Assembly: GCA_009760855.2 (NCBI GenBank) | Contig: WPIO01000238.1 | Span: 1-64,000, forward strand | Length of the DNA stretch: 64,000 bases | Direction of reading: 5' to 3' | Source: Cristatella mucedo | Lineage: Eukaryota > Bryozoa > Phylactolaemata > Cristatellidae | In this document: positions 11,076 to 22,540 of the stretch, piece by piece | Layout: each line of letters opens with the position of its first letter | Position numbering within the stretch: position 1 is the first letter of the stretch | Made by a program: the position numbers and the translations under genes | Notes under the pieces: generated by a model | Databases searched by the model: none | What the model was told of the DNA's origin: nothing | Seen by the model: the letters and a program-made list of their open reading frames with translations, nothing else

Positions 11076-11427
11076 TTTGTACAACCAGTCAAGACGCAAT
11101 TGTGCACAATCATGCGACTTCCGTCAATCTCATTTCATCCTTATCACCATCACCTATACATCTTGCCTACAGAAATTACAATAGCAGCCAGTGCAACCAA
11201 TCTACTGTGAAGCTACACCTGCAATCTGGTGGACTCACCAGCCTGAAAGTCAATACAAACCAGGATCTGACACCACATTCAAAAGAGTTTGACATTGTCT
11301 GTGACGATACGGGAACGTACGCATGGGCGGATGAGGATGTGCACAAGGCATGGGCCCAGGGCGGTAGAGGTGCGTGGAGGAGGAGGGAGAGCTACACAGC
11401 TTCTCGTACTGGCAGACACACACTCAC

Positions 11428-11668
11428 CGGCGTCTTCAATTCCATCGCTTTCTCGATCAGCATCCTGTCGACTTCATGCGACGACACGCCACGGAACACA
11501 ACGTAAGATTTGCCGTTCGGGCGATTATGAGGCTTTGTGGGATACGTGACCAGACCGTCTCGATGCGGCTGGTAGTAGGCAATCAGTTCGACAGGTCCAG
11601 GGAATTTCTTCCCGTTCTCAATCTGCAGCTGGCTATCGGCTTGTCGAACCAAACAGTAATGATGGACG
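11428..11668 (-). CDS. SYK: SYK/ZAP70-like kinase, exon 2: second half of N-SH2 and linker
   Basis: The acceptor is ATATATTTTTAG (AG at 11670-11669) and the donor is CCG|GTGAGT (GT at 11427-11426). The single leading base C joins AG of exon 1 to make Ser. The frame reads VHHYCLVRQADSQLQIENGKKF, then GPVELIAYYQPHRDGLV, PHNRPNG and SSHEVDRMLIEKAMELKTP. This follows the SYK/ZAP70 N-SH2 domain: the HHY strand, the G-K/R segment, the (A/V)ELxxYY helix, the DGL and NRP turns, and then the start of the helical linker. Length is 80 codons with no stop. The next exon (9007) is in phase. A SINE abuts the acceptor side of this exon by about 35 bp. Confidence 0.88.
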
Positions 11669-11702
11669 CTAAAAATATATGCCTGCTGCACTCTTTCGCA
11701 TC

Positions 11703-11835
11703 GACTGGTTTGGCCCAAGGGTAAGGTACTCGTCGTTAATGACTAGGCCATGAGCTCGATACCTATAGTTCTATGTAAATGGCTTGGATAGGGATCTCAC
11801 TCTCAGAGGGCATTCTATGCATTAGTTATATTCTC
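11703..11835 (+). mobile_element. SINE family S2, next to the SYK-like exon 2
   Basis: The head CTGGTTTGGCCCAAGGGTAA (compare TTGTTTGGCCCAGAGGTAAT at 29.07 kb) carries a degenerate box B, GAGCTCGATACC. The body ATGTAAATGGCTTGGATAGG ends GAGGGCATTCTATGCATTAG. It is opposite in orientation to the kinase gene, and its 5' end is about 35 bp from the exon 2 acceptor. Confidence 0.6.
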
Positions 11836-14359
11836 AATTAATTTTGTATACGAATTAGCAGCGATGAATTTTCATGGTGTGACACTCTACAAATGCTCTC
11901 ATTTTACGGTATTTGTAGCCAGCCACTAGCATGCCAAAACTGACTGTACATTGTGCTAACACGAATAAATCGGCAGAACAATGGCATACTAAGCCATACC
12001 CCGAGTCAACCTTTTATAATCGTGCCAAAAACTTAAAAAAGAAAATAGTAATGCAATAATGCCTCTTTGGCAATCGCAGCTGCTTGTATAAGATCCGCAT
12101 AGGACCGGTGTGTCCTATTCAAGTGGCTAAAAGCAGGAGCATATAATCAAAGGTATAGATAAAAATGTATGGGCCTGTTAAAGAGATTGGTCTAGTGAGA
12201 GAGAGCCAAAGTCAGACAGACTGAGCGGTAGCATAACATTCAATGCAAAAAGTTGTAGGGTCATGCAAAATATTAAGCCAAAATAGTTTTTAAATGCATG
12301 ACAACACTCTTGGACGATCGCTTGGCTCTCCAGTTTATTTTATAATTTTATTTTATTTATTATTCTATTATTATTTTATTTACTTACCTCTCAATTTATT
12401 TCTTCCTCAATTTCTTCGCTGAATGATTCTCTAAGGTCGTGCGTAAGCAGAAAACCACCCCATACTAGATTCTGAATTGAGGGCTGGTCATGAGGACCAC
12501 CTTTAACTTTCAGTGAAGCCCCCAGCACGCTAATATAACTAGGAACCCGTAGTTACATAATCTGATCTTTGAAAATTTGCTACTAGAAGACGATATGTTC
12601 TATGATAATTTGGATTGGAGGCAGTGCTGACTTGATAGTCATTAGAAAATCACTGCAGCTAGCAGGTGCTTTGATGGGTATGGGACTGTATTGCTATCTT
12701 AAGATAAAATAAAGAGCAATTTATTTCCATGCGCAACTCCGAAATTAATATGCGGATGTTAAGCAGGAGTAATTTTTATGTCACACAAAATGCTTTAGCT
12801 ATTTGCTTTATCTATTTTTCTTCGTTAAGCTATTTTTACTTTATTTATATTTAGCTATTTTTGTTTTAGCTATTTTCGGCACCGGTAGCCAACCGGCTTA
12901 ATTCCACACAATAAACCTCTTTTAGGTCACTATACAACTGAATTACTAGATTACTATCCAATCGGCCGAGAGCCATCTAAGCTAGTTCAGCGAAGAATTG
13001 AACGTCTGGGGTTTTTTGACAAGCATTGATGCCTTATTCATTACAAACGGTAACGGCTTAATCATTCTAGGAGCGGGCAAGGAAGCATTTCCCCCTACCA
13101 CGAGTTAGGCAGCAACGTAACGTGCCCCTATTCCTACGATACACTTCCCCCACCGTTGCAGACAGAATTAAATCTTATGTACACTCGATGAGCAATCGAT
13201 ACGTACATCTCGAGAAAATAATTTTATCGTGTGCTATAATTTTCAATTGCTTGCGGGTTTTGCTGCCTACATGATCGGTCTCGCCCTTTCGTTGAAATTC
13301 CCAATTTTTTTATCCCAATCCCACTTCATGGAAATCCTGGCTTTGCCACAGGACCTCGTGGCTTTGTCGTTGTCTCAGCAAAGATAAAATTTTAGTATTT
13401 CAGAATAGATAGAACAAGGGGTCGAGTTATATTTTTAGAAAGCCGCCTCGGTAGACCGTGCCTAATCTTCGACATTAATCGAACGTGATGGCTAGCCATG
13501 GAAGCAGTGTTCCTGATATCGCTTTCCAACTTAAAGAGGAAACATAAATTCCTAGCACGCGGAGGTGGTCTAAAACAGAATCAGTTGGAGGAGCAAACTC
13601 TCCTAGTGCAAACGAACGCTTACAGTGGCCTATGGAGTTTGGTTGGACCACCAACTAGTTAAAAAAAATTGACTGACATCCAGTTTCAAATGTCTGCAGG
13701 ACAACCATACAGTCTATCAGTCACTGCAGCATATTCTGATGGTTAAAATTGTATTGGCTTGGTATAAGAGAAGAGCAGCCAAGTAATGCAGGAACGAAAG
13801 GAACGCAGCGGCTGGCATTCCTTTGGTGAGCGCGTCCGTAACGGCATACGGCCTCCTAATTTCTTGCACCAGCACTTCGGCCTCTGATGTGGCTGAGAGT
13901 GGGCGTGCCGGCGGCTCACTTGAAACGTCAGGATGCGCCGTACGGCCGAACCAGGCAGCTTTTGAAAAATTACACGTGGTTACGGGCAGCTGAGCGAAGG
14001 ACCGTAGAAAGGATGCCCCCATTCGTCACTGGCCCTGTGACCCTACCACTCACTTTATCCTGCTGTTGCCCCTCAGGTGACCGCTTGCTAACGAACTGGT
14101 AGCCATTGGGACTCGAGAATTCAACATTCGATAATAGTGGTGATTTATTCACCTGCCAAGCTGCCGAATCACTTAACTCCACACCCAACTAGAACTCGGA
14201 TCAAGAGGCAGCCGGTGACAGGCTTTCGAGGTTTACGTTATCCCAACAAAAACACAGTTTCCTGTTCGGAAAATGATTGCTAAAGTTTATTTTTAGCTCA
14301 GACTGCTTTGCATCATCTTCATCTAAATTGGCGGAATTCGTCCCATGCAAAACATTCCT
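11836..14359. other. SYK-like intron 1, no further gene
   Basis: AT-rich intron sequence with runs of TTTATTTTATT at 12.33-12.42 kb and TTTAGCTATTTT words at 12.79-12.87 kb. About 13.44-13.75 kb contains short family-B-like words, too decayed to delimit. Open frames at 13.7-14.2 kb on both strands show no domain. Confidence 0.4.
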
Positions 14360-16858
14360 AATAATAGTGATAATAAAAACGCACTTGATAAAGCGCCCTC
14401 AGATGACTCAATCTCTTCCTAGGCGCTTTACATTTGCTGTGAAGGGAAACGCGATTGAATCGTGAGCAAAATCACTTGATAAACGACATGAAAACGTGGT
14501 TAGGGGTGATATGCACAGGGTCAGCATTCGAATTTAGTTGGTGGCAGCATGCACAGTGTCATAATGTATAAGCACATGAAGGACGAATCTTAGGGACCCA
14601 CTAAACTCTGTCCTAAATAGGTGTGTTTTTAAGTTCTTTTTAAATGTGGTCAGGTCAGGGGATGTTCTGACGCAGGTCTGGAGGGAGTTCCAGGCTTTGG
14701 GAGCGTACGAACAAAGTTACACCGACTCCAAAGAATTTGAGGTTTGTACAAGACATTTGAAGGCTGCTGGATTCCGAAAAGAGGGTGGTACGATGCCTGG
14801 CCTGATGGGGGAGTATATCTGAGAGGCAGGCTGGAGCCAAAGAGTGAAGTGACCTAAAAGTGAGCGACAAAACCTTCAAGTCCATCCGTGGCTTGACTGG
14901 TAGCCAGTGCAGGTCGGCGAGAAGTGGTGTATTGTGGCAGCTGCGACGCTCACGACAGACGAACCTAGCTGCTGAGTTTTGCACCAGCTGCAATCGCCTG
15001 ATCACACATGCTGGTAGGCCAGTAAGCAGTGAGTTACAGAAGTCGAGACAGGATTTCACAAATGCGTGGACCAACTTGGACAAGGTATCCTTATCTAAAC
15101 AAGCCCGAATTTTAGCAATGTTATGAAGCTGAAAATAGGCAGATTATACTGCAGAGCTCATATGGTCGTCTAACAAGAGGTCGCTTTGGAATATGACACC
15201 AAGATTTTGAGCTGATTCCGCAGGAGATATGCTGGCAAAGCCAATTCTGGGCTTCAGCCTTTCCAATTTCTGAATCACACTGCGTTTGCCAATAACTAGA
15301 AAGTCAGTTCTATCATCATTTAGTTTTAGAAAATTTCCTGCCATCCATGTGCGGATGTCATCCATACATGCAGCAATTGAGTTGAGTGAATTTGAGGTGC
15401 TCGAAAGCTGGGGGGATCAAAGCGAATGTACAACTGAGTGTCATCCGCATAGAAGTGAAAGTCTAGACTGTGCTTGGCAATCACATCAGCAAGAAGGAGA
15501 GTATAAACCGTGAAAAGAACCGGACCTAGCACGGAGCCCTGGGGTACCCCATATTTCAGAGGTACCTCAGATGATCTTTCTCTATTCACGTCAATACTCT
15601 GGAGTCTCTCACTGTGATAGGACCAGAACCACTGCAGAGCTGTGCAAGTGATGCCCGGGCGAGATTAGGGGCACTCTAGAAGAACTTTGTGATTGATGGT
15701 ATCAAAAGCTGCCGAATGATCGAGCATAACAAGCAGAGACACACCGGTGTCGGCATTCCTAAGTAGGTCGTTGTATACCCTAAGCTATGCTGACTCTGTT
15801 GAGTGATTAGCTCTAAAGCCAGACTGTAACTAGCTAGCAGCATGTGAGGTTTCGATATATGAGTTCAGCTGTTCCGCCACGACCTGTTCCAGTGTCTTTG
15901 ATAGGAATGGTAGAAGGGAGACTGGGCGGTAGTTGCTTAAGTTCTCTTGGTCGAGCGCTTCCTTGAAAAGTGGCCTGACTACAACTTTTTTGAAAGGTGC
16001 CGGGACATGACATGAGGCTAGTGACATATTAATGATGTCAGTTATGCATGGCAGCAGCAGATCAATGCAACGTAGGAGCAGGACAGGGTTCAGAGGACTT
16101 GTTGTCTTATTTGATTGAGATACGAACTTCAGGACTAGATCACTAGTGACCTGCTTAAATGTAGACATTGAGGTGCAGCCAGGAATCGGGGAACAGCATT
16201 CTAGTGGGGATGTTGTCATCGCAGGGATGGACTCCCTGATCTTGTCTATCTTCTGCACAAAGAATCGAGAGAAGCGATTGGCTAGATCATCACAGGGATC
16301 ATCAGGTAAGGAGCTAATCTGGGAGCGGTTGAGGAGATGGTCTATCATCGACATCAGCATTTTTGGATTGTGCATCTGTGATTCAACAATGTTTTTATAG
16401 AAGCTAGACTTGGCCTTTGCTAGGATCGATTGGTACGACCTACAGTAGTCTTCATATGACTGACGATGGACAGTCAGTCCTGATCTTTTGTATGCTTTTT
16501 CAAGCTTTCGCTTAGGAGACCTGGCTAGTGTAATGTCTGTGGTAAACCGTAGGCCATCTGGGCGGGGTCGCACAGTGGGCTTTGTCAGAGGTGCAAACTC
16601 GTCGAGCGTGTCAGCTAGTGTCGTGTTGTAGCTATCTACCAATGATGACAGATCAGAGGGAGGACTGAGCAGCAGAGGTGAAGCAGATATTTTCGCACGG
16701 ACAGCATCGATGTCAAGGGTCTCGATGTTTCGCAATTCACAGGTTATTTTAGAGGAGGAGGTGGACACACACTGTAGATTGAATGAGAGCTGCATGCGGT
16801 CAGATAAGCAGGATGTGGTCCTGTGAAGACCCGTCCATTTTTTATCTCGTCAGCGCCC
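14360..16858 (-). mobile_element. LINE family A, longest copy (2.5 kb)
   Basis: From right to left on the minus strand: the region between endonuclease and RT plus the RT N-terminus (16795-15830, 321 codons open, including LSNYRPVSLLPFLSKTLEQV), the RT core (15589-15326, YGVPQGSVLGPVLFTVYTLL and FYADDTQLYIRF), NFLKLNDDRTDFLVIGKRS (about 15340-15280), the thumb/C-terminal region (15083-14655, LDFCNSLLTGLPACVIRRLQ and LADLHWLPVKPRMD), and the 3' UTR ending at GCGCTTTATCAAGTGC plus an ATT-type tail (14360-14400). A few stops and frameshifts separate the blocks. It is inserted in intron 1 of the SYK-like gene, in the same orientation, and is 5'-truncated with the endonuclease missing. Confidence 0.92.
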
Positions 16859-17195
16859 CAAGGCCAGCAGTGGCAAGGAGGTTCTGTAAGGGCGTGCCCG
16901 CGACCGGAGAACGGGAGCAAGAGGTGTAGACATGCCGGTCTGGCAGGTGCAGTTTTACGGACGAATCATCCTGCAGTGGGGAGGGGCCTCGAGCCAGCAT
17001 GAAGTGAGCTTGAATCAGGTTCACCAGCATGGAGCCTGGACCAGAGGGCTCGAATCAGGTACGAAATGTGCCGACACAAACGAACCTAAACTAACTGACA
17101 TGGCAAGAAAAAGTGCCGGTTGCCAATGCCGTCGACAGTTGTGTGCAGCTAAAGGCAGGGCACGTGAGAAACAGAGACCAAAGGAGCTGCTGTAC

Positions 17196-17359
17196 CTGTT
17201 GTTAAAGCACAAAAACAGCACATAGTCACCCATCTTGTTCATGCTTTCCCTGAGCAAGAACAGCCCATCTTCGAGGCCTGCATCGTGCAAGACCGTTTCG
17301 GCCTCTTCGCGAGTTATTCGTCCAAAGAAGTACTTGACGCTGCCGGGCGGTACGGCCAT
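17196..17359 (-). CDS. SYK: SYK/ZAP70-like kinase, exon 1: start codon and first half of N-SH2
   Basis: ATG at 17359-17357 opens MAVPPGSVKYFFGRITREEA, then AGLEDGLFLLRESMNKMG and DYVLFLCFNN, ending at CAG|GTACAG (GT at 17195-17194) in phase 2. FFGRITREEAE and DGLFLLRES are diagnostic of the N-terminal SH2 of SYK-family kinases. Arg17 (TREE) and Arg37 (FLLRES) are the expected phosphotyrosine-binding arginines. SYK-family kinases bind doubly phosphorylated ITAM tails of receptors at the inner membrane face through both SH2 domains. The short N-terminus before the SH2 domain is normal for the family, which favours this Met. The frame stays open upstream to about 17447 without another ATG, so the start could lie in an earlier exon. 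Confidence 0.88.
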
Positions 17360-18190
17360 GTTGTTCAGTGAGCAGGGTCCGGCACAGCTAGACGACCAGT
17401 CGGTGCACACGTGCTTCCGGCTGGGCTGGCTGCCTTGGCGTCTTAGTTACAAGGCACGATAGGACCACTGCTGAAATGCTGGGTAACTAATCGGAGAAAC
17501 GTTTCGAGTCTACAAAGAGCAAAACAGCGTAACTGTATCACAAAAGTGCAGAACAGCAAGCCAGCTAAACCTGCACAAGCCAATACTGTCGGCCCGTGCA
17601 CATCATCGGAGTAAAGCTGCACTTACGCTGTCAACTTTCCTCGTTACCGAGGCCTAATTTCTTCCTAGTTAGGACGTGTAAATAGTTACTTGATGGCCAA
17701 CTTAGTTCTGCCCACAACACTGCTCTAATATGGGAGGCAGGCATGGCTAGGGGGGTGGTACCCAGAAAGCCGCTGAGCCATCACCAGCGAAAGTTCCATT
17801 TGCAGCTACAAACCTCATTGCAGAGCAGAATGAGAGGAATACGAAGAAATAGAGGACAAGCATGTAAGACAAATTTTCGGGAAATTTCTTATCGATGAGT
17901 CAAGTCAGCCGTTACAGGTGTGTGGGTGTATAGTCCTAAACAATTGGTGCCACTAGTCATTAATTCGTGGATTTCGTAAACAAGTGTGTTGCATCCGCTC
18001 TGCAGAAAAGTTTCAGGCCTCGGCTACAATGGAAAAAGTGGTAAGAAAAATTCTAAAACCAGCCGGATGAGCAGCCGGTGTGAGGCTGAGCTGAGGAATG
18101 GCACAAGTGGTGAATAAAACTCTGAGCCATGACTAGCAGAGTGCTTGTCACCTTCACTGCAAGCAATGATACATACGTCTAATTGAGCCA
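17360..18190. other. 5' side of the SYK-like gene, no motif called
   Basis: This is where a promoter or 5' UTR of the minus-strand kinase gene should lie. I see no clear TATA box or CpG-rich block and no further exon. Confidence 0.35.
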
Positions 18191-18194
18191 TGAT

Positions 18195-18345
18195 GGCACA
18201 TTAAGTTGGGTGGTTGTTTCATGACCTCGGTCCCGAGGTTGTGGGTTTGAATCCTGCGGTGGGCTATCCTTTGTTGCCACTGCGAGCAGTGGCGATAGCC
18301 TTGAAGGCACTTCCTTCGCTATACAAAAGAGGCTGCTAAATCAGT
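18195..18345 (+). mobile_element. tRNA-derived SINE, family S1
   Basis: The head ends in box-B-like GGGTTTGAATCC. The body GCGATAGCCTTGAAGGCACT ends AGAGGCTGCTAAATCAGTTG, parallel to the copies at 6.75 and 19.77 kb. Confidence 0.65.
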
Positions 18346-18902
18346 TGGAACTTTTATATAGTCGGTCTTGGTGCTAAAATAGAATCCATTGCCACCACTA
18401 AAGGCACAAGCAATGTCAAGAAGTGACGATTCACAGTAACTCATTAAGGAAGAGAAGCCTAACCCACTCAATGAGCTACCTTGCAGGTCGCTGCCACAAG
18501 GGCTTGGACGCTCGGCAGAGTGGGAGGGGCACCCATAGCTGCTCGCCATTCGACATTTCCGTCATAATTTGCTGTGCAGAAGCGAAGCTTAAGCGATAGA
18601 GAAGCAAGAAAAACATCAATCGGTCCTCCCACTGCCGATCACCTTACATGCTGCAACATATCCTGGCTTTACACTGATTTTTACCAAGCTCCTTGCTGAT
18701 CCTGCTAAGCTGTAACCAAGCAGTTATAGAAAGCACTCCAAGGTTGGCACTAGCCCTTCTCCAGCTTTTCACAATTTTTTTTAAATGATGCAGATCAGCG
18801 CATACATGGGAACTTGCATTGGAAATTACAATGTTGAACGCCCAGCAACAGATGCTCCACTAAAGAGCAGGTTTTCTAATACGACTCAATGCTCTGGCAC
18901 TT

Positions 18903-19098
18903 GGGGCAGGCATCCTACGAACGGCATTCTAGGACAGGCATTCCTGGACAAGCATTCTGCGACAGGCATTCTGGGACAGGCATTTTGAAACAGGCATTCT
19001 GGGACAAGCACTCTGCGAGAGGCATTCTGGGACAGCCATTTCGGGACAGGCATTCTGCGACAGGCATTCTGGGAAAAGTATTCTGGGACAACCATTCT
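18903..19098. repeat. 15-bp minisatellite
   Basis: About 13 tandem units of roughly GGGACAGGCATTCTG with substitutions (GCGACAGGCATTCTG, GGGACAAGCACTCTG). Both strands are open across it, which creates artefactual frames at 18.89-19.13 kb. Confidence 0.92.
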
Positions 19099-19764
19099 AG
19101 GGGCAGCTCTCGAAAATTACCCGGGTAAGCTCGGCCGGGATTTACAGATCCAGCATTTTGACCAAATGTGAGCGTTACTTGCCCAACTGCACCGTAGTCT
19201 GAAAGACAGACCTAGGTGCAAAAGCAAGTCTAAGATTTGATTCGATATAATCGAGTAAATGCAAAAGTCTTCCGGCTGTGAGGGTGAAACTTCAACAATA
19301 CGATTTCATGGTGCACCACCGACCTTCGACGAATGGCCATGCGACCTGCATATACATCGAGTGGTCAGCAGCAGGCGGGTGAAAATAAAGACATAAGATA
19401 TTCGCAAAGTCAAAGCGGAAGCTCTTTTTAATCTGTTTGTCCTACACTAGAGCGTAAAAGGAACAACGAAGCTATGCATTCCACCACTAATTATGCACTC
19501 ACGGCCAGGAAGGTAAATGTTTAACCTACCACATCCAGACCAGCGATTCCTCCTCATGGCGTCGTGAACGTGGAAGCTGTCACGTTTAACACGTCCAGCT
19601 GATCTCTACTTGCTCCCCAACAAAGAGCATAGCGACCTCAAGGTTCCATCTCTACTTTTTGTACATTTATGGATGTATCTCTATCTGTAACTACAACTCC
19701 ACAGACCTACAAATACTAAGTGGCTGCTGTGATGGAATGTTATCTGCAGTGCAATCCAATAATA

Positions 19765-20690
<926 letters not shown>

Positions 20691-20934
20691 TGCACCGTGA
20701 AAAATAAAGACTTCCGATTATTATTCCGCACAGTCGAACCATAAGCTTTATTAAATCCGTTCGTGCTTCTCTAGGGCGGAAAGGGAATGACAGAGCTATC
20801 CACTCAACTGTAAAGTAAGCACTCATGGCTTGGAAGTTAGATATTTAACCTATCACATGCAGACCAGCGAGTCCTGCTCGTGGTGTCCCAGCACTAGTCA
20901 CATTTCGTGAGAGCAAATATTGCTGGCCAGCCTG

Positions 20935-22100
20935 GACGGTCCTTTTCACCGTTTATACTCTCCCTCTTGCTGGTGTGATTGCCAAGCACAATCTAGGCTT
21001 TCACTTCTATGCGGATGACACTCAGTTGTACCTTTGCTTTGATCCCTCCCAGCCTTCGAGCACCTCAAATTCTCTCAACTCACTTGCTGCATGCATTGAT
21101 GACATCCGATCATGGATGGCAGCAAATTTTCTAAAACTTAACGATGATAAAACTAACTTACTAGTTATGGGCAAACCTAGTGTGATTCAGAAATTGGAAA
21201 GGCTGACTTTCAAAATTGGCTCTGCCAGCATATCTCCAGTTGAATCAGCTCGAAATCTAGGTGTCATATTCCAAAGCGACCTCTCGTTAGACGACCACAT
21301 CAGCTCCTCAGTCAAATCAGCCTATTTTTAGCTTCATAACATTGCTAAAATTAGGGCTTGTTTAGATAAGGATACCACGTCCAAGTTGGTCCATGCATTC
21401 GTGACATCTCGTCTCGACTTCTGCAACTCACTGCTTACTGGCCTACCAGCATGTGCGATCAGGCGATTGCAGCTGGTGCAAAACTCTGCAGCTAGGCTTG
21501 TCTGTCGTGAGCGTCGCAGTTGCCACATTACTCCACTTCTCGCCGACCTGCACTGGCTACCAGTCAAGCAACGGATTGACTTCAAGGTTTTGTCGCTCAC
21601 TTTTAGGTCCCTTTATTCTATGGCTCCAGCCTAGCTGTCAGATATACTACCCCATCAGGCCAAGCATCGTACCACTCGCTTTTCGGAATCCAACATTCTA
21701 GAAATACCTCGTACAAACCTTAAATCCTTTGGAGACCGTGCATTTAGCTCGTATGCTCCCAAAGCCTGGAACTCCCTCCCGACCTGCGTCAGAACATCCC
21801 CTGACCTGACCACATTTAAAAGAAACTTAAAAACACACCTATTTAGGACAGCATTTAGTGGGTCCCTGTGATTCGTCCTTGTTGTGCTTATGCGTGCTGA
21901 CACTGTGCATGCTGCCACTAACCACATTTGCATGCTGACCCTGTGCATGTCACCCCTAACCATATTATTCATTTTGTTTGTTTTTCAAGCATGATTTCAC
22001 TTACTATTCAATTGCGTATCACTTTGCAGCAAATGTAAAGCGCCTAGAAAGAGATTAAGTTCTCTGAGGGCGCTTTATCAAGTGCAATATTATTATTATA
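20935..22100 (+). mobile_element. LINE family A, 3' half with RT active-site region
   Basis: The frame reads VIAKHNLGFHFYADDTQLYL, RSWMAANFLKLNDDKTNLLV, SARNLGVIFQSDLSLDDHIS, then a stop (21329), SRLDFCNSLLTGLPACAIRR, LADLHWLPVKQRIDFKVLSL, a second stop (about 21634), and further on AWNSLPTCVRT and KTHLFRTAF. The 3' UTR ends AAAGCGCCTAGAAAGAGATT, GGGCGCTTTATCAAGTGC and (ATT)n. This is the least decayed family A 3' half in the window, yet stops already interrupt it. Confidence 0.92.
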
Positions 22101-22124
22101 AATTAATATACGGTTCATTGGCCT

Positions 22125-22540
22125 AGCAGCAGTACTTAGAGTCGGTATCTTGCTGCCAAAGGCACCGACCTCAAAGTATTTGAGCTTAGAAATACAAGTT
22201 TCTGGACGGACAAAGAATAGAGTGAAGCACTTTATTGAAAAATTATGGATTATTGCAGCTTCACAGGCCCAGCCAGTCTCCTGGTTTGAACAAGGTAGGG
22301 CGACTTTTGAGCATCAATAATTTTGCCTATTTGCACAGCAGTGTGCTTAGAGCCGTTATCTTGCTACCCAATGCAATGACCTCAAAGAATAGCAATTGAG
22401 CTTAGACATACAAGTTACTGGGCAGAAAAAAACTGGACTGAAGCACTTTACTGACAAATTCCGGTTTAGTGCTGATGCGCTGACCCAGCCAATCTAATGG
22501 CTTGAACCAGAAAGGTTGACATTTGAGCGATATCAGTAAG
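22125..22540. repeat. Tandem duplication of a ~200-bp unit
   Basis: Copy 1 at 22125-22320 and copy 2 at 22334-22540 share AGCAGT...CTTAGAG, TATCTTGCT, GACCTCAAAG, TTGAGCTTAGA, ATACAAGTT, TGAAGCACTTTA, CCCAGCCA and CATTTGAGC in the same order, at roughly 75-80% identity by eye. No coding sense was seen. Confidence 0.8.

Noticed and set aside
18319-18549. Minus-strand frame MASSYGCPSHSAERPSPCG as an upstream exon of the SYK-like gene
   Set aside because: No consensus donor in phase was found, and the kinase start codon is already well placed at 17359. The frame also overlaps a SINE end.
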